A DNA stretch of 64,000 nt, taken from Hymenobacter glacieicola (GTDB lineage: Bacteria > Bacteroidota > Bacteroidia > Cytophagales > Hymenobacteraceae). Made by a program: the position numbers and the translations under genes. Under the pieces are notes generated by a model that saw only the letters and a program-made list of their open reading frames with translations, searched no databases and was not told where the DNA came from. Below, in pieces: positions 58,495 to 64,000 of this stretch. Location of the stretch: NCBI RefSeq assembly GCF_014640315.1, contig NZ_BMGS01000001.1, positions 124,001 to 188,000 of the forward strand, in the 5' to 3' direction. Within the stretch, counting starts at the first letter, position 1. Each line of letters starts with the position of its first letter.

Positions 58495-61400
58495 TTAGCG
58501 CTGAACCGTGACCCAGCCTTTTACGCTCCGGCCATCGGCGTCTTTCAGGTGGTAGTAGTAGGTGCCGTCGGGTAGATTGTCGGCGCGCCAGTCGTTGCGG
58601 TAGTTGTCGGTTTCGTAGAGCTTGGTTCCCCAGCGGCTAAACACCCGCAGGGTGGCCGGGCGGCAGCTAAAGCGCGGGATAAACGTCTCATTCTTGGTGT
58701 CGTGGTTGGGGGTAATGATGTTGGGTACGAACACGTCGCCGACGATTACCGGAACGAAGCTGGTTTCCACGGTGCAGTTGGCGTAGCGGGCCGTGAGCTT
58801 GACGGTGTAGGTGCCGGCCGCCGCGTACAGGTGGCTAGGCCTTTCTTCCCGGCTGATGGGGCTGCCGTCGCCAAAGTCCCACTCGTAGCTGCCGCCCGTC
58901 AGCACCGGCTCGAAGGTGTGGGTAAACGGCGCCAAGCCCGTGTACTGCGGGAAGCTAGTGCACTCCGGCACGCTAAGCGGAAAGTTGACGGTAGGCGAGG
59001 GAGCCAACACTACCTGCCGGGTAGCCGATGCCGAGCAGCCATTCTCCGTGACGGTATAGCGCAAGGTAAAGATGCCGCCGCGCAGCTTGGTATCGGGCGG
59101 GGTGAAGCGGCCGTCGGGCGTGACGCCGGGGCCGCTCCAGGTGCCGCCCGCGGGAGTAGCGCCCGTAAGAGTTAGCGTCTGGGTTTCGTAGGCGCACAAG
59201 GTCAGGTCGGGGCCGGCCGTCGGAGTGGGCAGTGGGTTTACCGTTATTACCCGGCTGGCCGTGCCGCAACCCAGGGAGTCGGAGTAGGAATAGGTGAGGG
59301 TGTGGGTGCCAGCGCCCGCCTGCTGGGGGTTGAACACGTTGCCGGCCAAGCCTCTGGTAGAGCTCCAGGTGCCTCCGGCGGGCGTGGCCTGCAGGGTAAC
59401 GGCCGTTCCATTGGCGCACAACGCCGGCACTGGCGCAATGGCAATGGCTAACTCCGGGGTCACAATCATGCGCAGGGGGCGGGTGCTTTGGCAAACGCCG
59501 GTGGTCATGACGGTATATTGCAGCACATTGCGTCCTACCAGGGCCGCGGTGGGCTGAAACTGGTAGGAGCCGTTGGGCAGGCGCGTAACGCCGGGGCCGG
59601 TCCAGGTGCCGCCGGTCGGCTGCCCGCCCAGCGTTACCGGCCCATTGTTCACGCAGACGTAGCGGGTAGGGCCGGGGTCGGCAACGGTAATGCCGAAGTC
59701 AATTTTAAAGGCCGCGTTGTTGCAGTTGGTACTACCATTAACGGTGGAGAAGTAGTTGGCGCCGGGCGGCACCGGAAACGACTGGGTGCTCCGGCAGCTG
59801 CCGCACACAGCCTGGTACACCATGCCGCGCTTGTCGAAGCGGGAAGTGCCCCCGTCTACATGCTCGCCGGAGCCCCCGGTTTCACCATAGAACGTGGCGT
59901 ATTCAATTGTGCGCAAGCCCGCCCCGAACTGCACCAGGTAGAAGTCGGAGCCGTCGGAGGTTCTTTGAATGGCATTAGCCGTTACCGGCAGCTGGGCCAT
60001 GTAGGAGATGCCGAAGCTGCGGTTGGTGTTGCCGCCCCAGCCGCACACGTATACCCGCTCGCAGTCATCGACCAGAAAAGCCGTGGGCGACAAATCGTGC
60101 GCCTGCGGGCGGCCGCTGCCAAAGGCCGTAGAATAGAGGCCGGTTTTTAGGTCGGGAGTCAGCTTCTGAATGAACTGCTGGCCCCCGGCCACGCCGTACA
60201 GGCCGCTGGTCAGTGGGTACCGGCCCTGGGTTTGGCCCAGCACGTACACATTGTTACTACCGTCTAGCTGCACGAAGTAAGCCAGGTCGTTTTCGCTGGT
60301 GCCTAGCAGGGTAGCTGCCTGCAACGTATTAGCCGTAGCCGGAAAACGGGCCACGAAACCGTTGGTGCCGCCCGGATTAGCGGTTAAGAAGGCGCCGGTG
60401 GTAGTCGGAAAATTGGGGCTGGTGCTGCTGCCGGCCACGTACACCATGTGGTCGGTGCTGAGCTGGATGGAGCAGGCCGTTTCTACGGCCGAACCACCCA
60501 GCAGCGTGCTCCAGAGTACGGAGCTCAGGTTGGCGCTGAGCTTGGCAACGACGGCATCAGCGGCGCCCTGGCGGCCGTTTTGCGCGCCGCTGGTCACCGG
60601 AAAGTCGGCGCTTTGAGTGGTAGAAGCCAGGTACACGTTATTGGCGCCGTCCGTAATAATATCGCCCCGGAAAGCGTCGCCGTAGTTATTAACGATGCCC
60701 GGACTGAGGGTTAGCCCGTCGTTGCCGCTGCCGCCCAGGTACGTAGAGGCTACCAGCGCATTACCCTGGGAACTCAGAGTAGAGATGACCAGATCGGAGC
60801 CATTGGCGTAGCGCGTGACGCCGTTGATGCCGCTGCTGAGCGGGTCGACGGCCACGCCCCCGTTGAAGCTACGGTCGTAGGCGGTCTGCGAAACGGGATA
60901 GTTCGTGGAGCTGGTGCTTCCCAGAATAACCAGCTGGTCGCTGCCGTTTACCACCAGGCTGTGGGGCGCATCGGCCGCATCCCCACCCAGGTAGGTAGCG
61001 TACAGGCGGGCCGCGCTACCCTTTATCGTGGTGTTGTACTTGATGATGGCCATGTCCATGGCGGCCGCAAACGACTGGTCGAAGGCCCCCAGAGAAGTAG
61101 GGAAGCCGGGCCCGAATGCCACCCCGCCGGAGTACATGTTGCCCTGCGCGTCGTAGGTAGCCGTGAAGCCCCAGTTATCGGCTTTGGAACCCGTGTAGGA
61201 GGAGAAAACCACGGTTGGGTCAATAAGTAGCGGCTTGCGCGCATCATAGGAGCCCAGCCGGAAGCTTACCACGCCATTCTGCAGCTCGTAGTGGCAGCTC
61301 ACCAGCTGGCGCTGGCCCCCGGGACCTTCCTGCCAGGCCTGCGGGGCTTGCTCCACAACGTCGCCCACGGAGGTATGAATGCGCAGCACTCCTTCGGTCA

Positions 61401-61974
61401 GCTCCACGCGCTCCGGGCCCTGGTAGCGCAGGCGAATACGGCTCGGCTTGGCCCCGGGCGCCACCATAAAGTCATACTCCAGCTGCTGGGTAGCGTTTTC
61501 GTAGAGCCGCACGCCAATGCCGGGGTACACCTCGGAGTACGTGGCCTGCCGAAACCCGGGCACCTGGCTGGCCCAGTGGCGAGGGTCGTTGCCGAGGTAG
61601 TAGTTGCGCACCTCCCCGGTGGGCTGACTGCCCCGAATAGCGGCGTTGCTGTTGCCGCCCTCAAACGTAACGGAGTAGGCGTGGCTGCGGAGCGTGGCCG
61701 TGGTGGGGCCTGGCGTGTGCTCGTGGGCCGCGCGGAGTGCCGCCGGGTCGGCGAGGGTGTAGGTAAAGCCCGTGGCGGTTAGGAACAGGCGGCCGGCGGG
61801 CAGCTCGGCCATGTAGCGGGCCCGGGCATCCCACTGCCCACGGTTTTCCACAAACTCCAGGCTGGGCTCCGGTACGGGCGAGGCAAACCGGGCCTTTGGT
61901 CCGGGCGGGACGGCCGCCTGGGTAGCGTGAAGGAATGTTAATAAGAAGATAATGAGGGTAGTAGATCGAAGCAT
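58495..61974 (-). CDS. Secreted SBBP/PKD protein with type B T9SS (gliding-motility-associated) tail
   Basis: A 1159-residue exported protein. The signal peptide (1-20) ends TQA. Residues about 38-250 match the N-terminal DUF7948-like region that precedes SBBP repeats (FVENRGQWDARARYMAEL, YDFMVAPGAKPSRIRLRYQG). An SBBP/propeller part (about 255-760) follows, with units such as VYLASTTQSADFPVTSGAQN and MVYVAGSSTSPNFPTTTGAF. Then come Gly/Thr-rich repeats with GGTWSGPGV (three copies, about 810-990), a PKD domain (YEWDFGDGSP, about 1035) and the type B sorting domain (VFVPNIITPNHDTKNETFIP to the C-terminal VQR). Type B tails are exported by T9SS and need SprF-like helpers; no sprF is in the window. 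A -7-like box TACCTTTC lies at 61997-62004. Confidence 0.88.
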   Translation of the reverse strand: MLRSTTLIIFLLTFLHATQAAVPPGPKARFASPVPEPSLEFVENRGQWDARARYMAELPAGRLFLTATGFTYTLADPAALRAAHEHTPGPTTATLRSHAYSVTFEGGNSNAAIRGSQPTGEVRNYYLGNDPRHWASQVPGFRQATYSEVYPGIGVRLYENATQQLEYDFMVAPGAKPSRIRLRYQGPERVELTEGVLRIHTSVGDVVEQAPQAWQEGPGGQRQLVSCHYELQNGVVSFRLGSYDARKPLLIDPTVVFSSYTGSKADNWGFTATYDAQGNMYSGGVAFGPGFPTSLGAFDQSFAAAMDMAIIKYNTTIKGSAARLYATYLGGDAADAPHSLVVNGSDQLVILGSTSSTNYPVSQTAYDRSFNGGVAVDPLSSGINGVTRYANGSDLVISTLSSQGNALVASTYLGGSGNDGLTLSPGIVNNYGDAFRGDIITDGANNVYLASTTQSADFPVTSGAQNGRQGAADAVVAKLSANLSSVLWSTLLGGSAVETACSIQLSTDHMVYVAGSSTSPNFPTTTGAFLTANPGGTNGFVARFPATANTLQAATLLGTSENDLAYFVQLDGSNNVYVLGQTQGRYPLTSGLYGVAGGQQFIQKLTPDLKTGLYSTAFGSGRPQAHDLSPTAFLVDDCERVYVCGWGGNTNRSFGISYMAQLPVTANAIQRTSDGSDFYLVQFGAGLRTIEYATFYGETGGSGEHVDGGTSRFDKRGMVYQAVCGSCRSTQSFPVPPGANYFSTVNGSTNCNNAAFKIDFGITVADPGPTRYVCVNNGPVTLGGQPTGGTWTGPGVTRLPNGSYQFQPTAALVGRNVLQYTVMTTGVCQSTRPLRMIVTPELAIAIAPVPALCANGTAVTLQATPAGGTWSSTRGLAGNVFNPQQAGAGTHTLTYSYSDSLGCGTASRVITVNPLPTPTAGPDLTLCAYETQTLTLTGATPAGGTWSGPGVTPDGRFTPPDTKLRGGIFTLRYTVTENGCSASATRQVVLAPSPTVNFPLSVPECTSFPQYTGLAPFTHTFEPVLTGGSYEWDFGDGSPISREERPSHLYAAAGTYTVKLTARYANCTVETSFVPVIVGDVFVPNIITPNHDTKNETFIPRFSCRPATLRVFSRWGTKLYETDNYRNDWRADNLPDGTYYYHLKDADGRSVKGWVTVQR

Positions 61975-62062
61975 CGGCAGGAAGTAGTAAGGAAAAGAAA
62001 GGTACGGAAAGCCACGCCAAAACCCATGCCGAAGCGAGTAGCGTCAGCTTGGGCGGAACTCC

Positions 62063-62070
62063 TACCTTTG
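62063..62070 (+). promoter_or_regulatory. -7 box that decides the start of the phosphatase-like gene
   Basis: TACCTTTG is a perfect -7 box. It falls inside the longest possible frame of the next gene (from 62026) and so argues for the GTG at 62104 as the start. Confidence 0.5.
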
Positions 62071-62103
62071 CCCCTGATCCTGTTGCTTGGAAAAAGGTTG
62101 CCC

Positions 62104-63234
62104 GTGCGTCGTTCGTTTGCCTTCAAGTGTACCGTGTTGCTGATGCTGTGGGTGCTGGTAGCTATTGCCTGCGCTCAGATTCCGGCGTACACCTTCTGGC
62201 CGGCCATTTTCGGCGCCCTCACACTACCCGTTGCCCTGGCGCTCAACCTGCTGGCCGGCCTGTACTGGCTGGTGCGGCGCTGGCCGGTGGCTGCGTTGCC
62301 CCTGGGGCTGGCGGTACTTACCTGGCCTCATTTTCAGCGCGGGCTGGCGGTGCATCCGTTCCGGGTGGCCCCGGCGGCGGCCGCCCAAACCGGCCAAGTG
62401 GTAAAGGTGCTGTCGGCCAATGTGCGCATCTTTAACGTGTACCCGCAACTGCGCGACGCAGGTCTGCACTCCTCCCGGGAAATGGTACGCTGGGTGGCCG
62501 AAAACCCGGCCGATATCCTGTGCCTGCAGGAGTTCTACAACGAGCCGGTGGGCACCCGCTCCCAGGACGGCAATGTGTTTCACACGGTGGACAAAATCGG
62601 GCGACAGGCGGGGCGGCAGGCGTTTCTTTCCAAGACGGTTACCAACAGCGCCGGGGCCGAGTTTGGCATGGCCATTTTCAGCCGCTACCCCATTGTAAAC
62701 AAAGGCACCATCAGCTTTGGCAAGCTGACCCAGAACCACGCCATGTGGGCCGACATCCGCTTGCCTTCTCACGACACCATCCGTGTGTACAGCTTCCATT
62801 TGCAGAGCATGAGCATGGAAGAGAAGGACATTGTGGACAGCTACTCCAGCAAGGCCGGCCTGAAGCAGAAAGGGGTAGGGCTGCTGCGGCGCTTTAAGCG
62901 CGGTGCCATTGCCCGGCATTGGCAGGTAGACACGCTGGTGCGCCGCTTCGAGCGATGCCGCTACCCCATGCTCCTCTGCGCCGACCTGAACGACGTGCCC
63001 TACAGCTACAGCTACGACCAGCTGGCCGACCACTTCCAGAACGCCTGGGCCAGCGTGGGCAACGGCGTAGGCAGCACCTACAACGGCCGCCTACCTTTCG
63101 TGCGCATCGACAACCAGTTTGCCAGCCCGCAGTGGACAGTGGATGATTACTGGGTGCACTACGAAATTCCGTACTCCGACCACTTTCCCAGTACTGCCAC
63201 CTATCGGTTAGCCAAGCGCCAATCAGCGCAGTAG
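62104..63234 (+). CDS. Membrane-anchored endonuclease/exonuclease/phosphatase-family protein
   Basis: A 376-residue protein with three N-terminal hydrophobic segments (about residues 8-25, 28-55 and 60-75), then an EEP (DNase I-like) domain from about residue 100: KVLSANVRIFN (metal-binding Asn), ILCLQEFYNE (catalytic Glu), EFGMAIFSRYPIV, YSFHLQSMSM, LLCADLNDVPYSYSY (Asp-x-Asn) and PYSDHFPSTATY (Ser-Asp-His). The catalytic set is complete, so it is probably an active phosphodiesterase or phosphatase, facing either side of the membrane. The substrate (nucleic acid, phospholipid or inositol phosphate) is unknown. GTG 62104 is used since the longer frame crosses the promoter box. It is monocistronic and divergent from the type B cargo gene. 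Confidence 0.85.
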   Translation: MRRSFAFKCTVLLMLWVLVAIACAQIPAYTFWPAIFGALTLPVALALNLLAGLYWLVRRWPVAALPLGLAVLTWPHFQRGLAVHPFRVAPAAAAQTGQVVKVLSANVRIFNVYPQLRDAGLHSSREMVRWVAENPADILCLQEFYNEPVGTRSQDGNVFHTVDKIGRQAGRQAFLSKTVTNSAGAEFGMAIFSRYPIVNKGTISFGKLTQNHAMWADIRLPSHDTIRVYSFHLQSMSMEEKDIVDSYSSKAGLKQKGVGLLRRFKRGAIARHWQVDTLVRRFERCRYPMLLCADLNDVPYSYSYDQLADHFQNAWASVGNGVGSTYNGRLPFVRIDNQFASPQWTVDDYWVHYEIPYSDHFPSTATYRLAKRQSAQ

Positions 63235-63256
63235 TTTTTATACCACAAACAGGTCG

Positions 63257-63327
63257 GTATAAACTACCCAGGGAACTTTATAAACTACCGCGCCGGCAGT
63301 TTGTACCGTTTGGGTGGTAGTTTGTAC
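63257..63327. repeat. Nested inverted repeats of a TATAAACTACC unit
   Basis: The unit TATAAACTACC occurs twice directly (within 63258-63289) and twice inverted as GGCAGTTTGTA and GGTAGTTTGTA (63295-63326). The outer pair (63257-63270 with 63311-63327) and the inner pair (63278-63305) can fold into one long hairpin. It lies between the phosphatase-like gene and cysS. Confidence 0.65.
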
Positions 63328-63461
63328 TTAGTTGCGGAAATAATTAGGCTGGAAGCAGCTATTTAGGATGGTTGCTTGTTAGTATGCGCCGTAGCCAGAT
63401 ACAGCCGTAACGCACGGGTTACAAAATCCCAGCAATCCGCTTACTCTGCAGAATCTGCGGT

Positions 63462-63469
63462 TACTTTTG
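63462..63469 (+). promoter_or_regulatory. -7 box immediately before cysS
   Basis: TACTTTTG matches TAnnTTTG and ends 5 bases before the cysS ATG, predicting a leaderless or nearly leaderless mRNA. Confidence 0.45.
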
Positions 63470-63474
63470 CACTT

Positions 63475-64000
63475 ATGCAGCCTACCCTCTCGCTCTACAA
63501 CACGCTTACCCGCCGCAAATCCCCGTTTCAGCCCCTGCACGCGCCTTTTGTGGGCGTGTACCTCTGCGGTCCTACCGTTTACAGCGAGGCCCACGTAGGC
63601 AATGCCCGCGGCCCGGTGGTATTTGATGTGCTGACGCGCTACTTGCGCTACCTGGGCTACACCGTGCGCTACGTGCGCAACATTACCGACGTCGGTCACC
63701 TGGAAGGCGACGCCGACGAGGGCGAGGACAAAATCAGCAAGCGCGCCCGGGCCCAGCAGCTGGAGCCCATGCAAGTGGCCGAGCAATACACCAACCTCTA
63801 CCAGGGGCACATGGAGGCCCTGGGCTGCCTGCCGCCCGACATCACGCCCCGGGCCAGCGGCCACATCATTGAGCAGATTGAGATGATTCAGCAGATCATC
63901 AACAACGGCTTCGGCTACGAGGTCAACGGCTCGGTGTACTTTGATGTGCCCGCGTACAACGCCGCCGGTCGCGGGTATGGCAAGCTCTCGAACCGGGTAG
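63475..64000 (+). CDS. cysS: Cysteinyl-tRNA synthetase, 5' part (runs off the window)
   Basis: The first 175 codons of CysRS are visible without a stop. The class I start [19 protein letters not shown] carries the zinc-binding Cys and the HIGH-type motif (HVGN). [20 protein letters not shown] is the family block that follows, and [15 protein letters not shown] lies near the window end. The KMSKS loop and anticodon-binding domain are outside the window. It charges tRNA-Cys. ATG 63475 is the only sensible start. Confidence 0.95.
   Translation, partial: MQPTLSLYNTLTRRKSPFQPLHAPFVGVYLCGPTVYSEAHVGNARGPVVFDVLTRYLRYLGYTVRYVRNITDVGHLEGDADEGEDKISKRARAQQLEPMQVAEQYTNLYQGHMEALGCLPPDITPRASGHIIEQIEMIQQIINNGFGYEVNGSVYFDVPAYNAAGRGYGKLSNRV

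Overview
The window is chromosomal DNA from a GC-rich member of the Bacteroidota, most likely a Hymenobacter-like cytophagal bacterium. The reasons are the type IX secretion (T9SS) translocon gene sprA, two secreted proteins with type A T9SS sorting tails and one with a type B (gliding-motility-associated) tail, DUF4292 and Bacteroidota-style flippase/EnvC gene neighbourhoods, the lack of Shine-Dalgarno sequences, and a recurring -7 promoter box TAnnTTTG. No phage, plasmid, insertion sequence or CRISPR array is visible; the window is mostly housekeeping and envelope genes.

Layout. 0-13 kb: a YdjM-type membrane hydrolase, a NYN-RNase/cold-shock fusion, a thioesterase, DUF962, yajQ, terC, a J-domain protein with its coupled partner, a large M36 metallopeptidase exported by T9SS, a SpoU/TrmH-type RNA methyltransferase and mutS. 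13-14 kb: tRNA-Gly(GCC) and tRNA-Leu(UAA) separated by an HNH endonuclease gene whose stop codon is the anticodon of the Leu tRNA. 14-25 kb: a T9SS-exported beta-propeller protein, a lone MoxR ATPase, a small glycan set (methyltransferase, flippase, glycosyltransferase), yicC, a secreted unknown protein, then M28 peptidase-vanZ-gcvH. 25-36 kb: sprA-ruvA-maeB, all on the minus strand. 36-42 kb: a lipoprotein, an MltD-like lytic transglycosylase with three LysM domains, gatA and two TatA-type genes. 42-50 kb: a GAF-LytTR regulator, then an envelope cluster on the minus strand (flippase, dut, sugar nucleotidyltransferase, TPR protein, DUF4292 lipoprotein, EnvC-like factor). 50-53 kb: enoyl-CoA hydratase, mscL and two small exported unknowns. 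53-58.5 kb: rimP-nusA-infB. 58.5-64 kb: a type B T9SS cargo protein, a membrane-anchored endonuclease/exonuclease/phosphatase protein and the 5' part of cysS.

How the genes work together: SprA is the outer-membrane pore through which the three sorted proteins in the window would leave the cell. The LysM transglycosylase, EnvC-like protein, flippases, nucleotidyltransferase and glycosyltransferase belong to wall and surface-glycan turnover. RimP, NusA, IF-2, GatA, CysS, RuvA, MutS and Dut are core information processing.

The most unusual signals are non-coding or at gene borders: the HNH/tRNA-Leu overlap, two GTAG-headed inverted REP-type elements (9941-10038 and 46762-46847), inverted simple-sequence arms in the gaps after sprA, maeB and rimP, a terminator-like hairpin in the leader of rimP-nusA-infB, and several genes whose -7 box lies 4-6 nt from the start codon, which predicts leaderless mRNAs.
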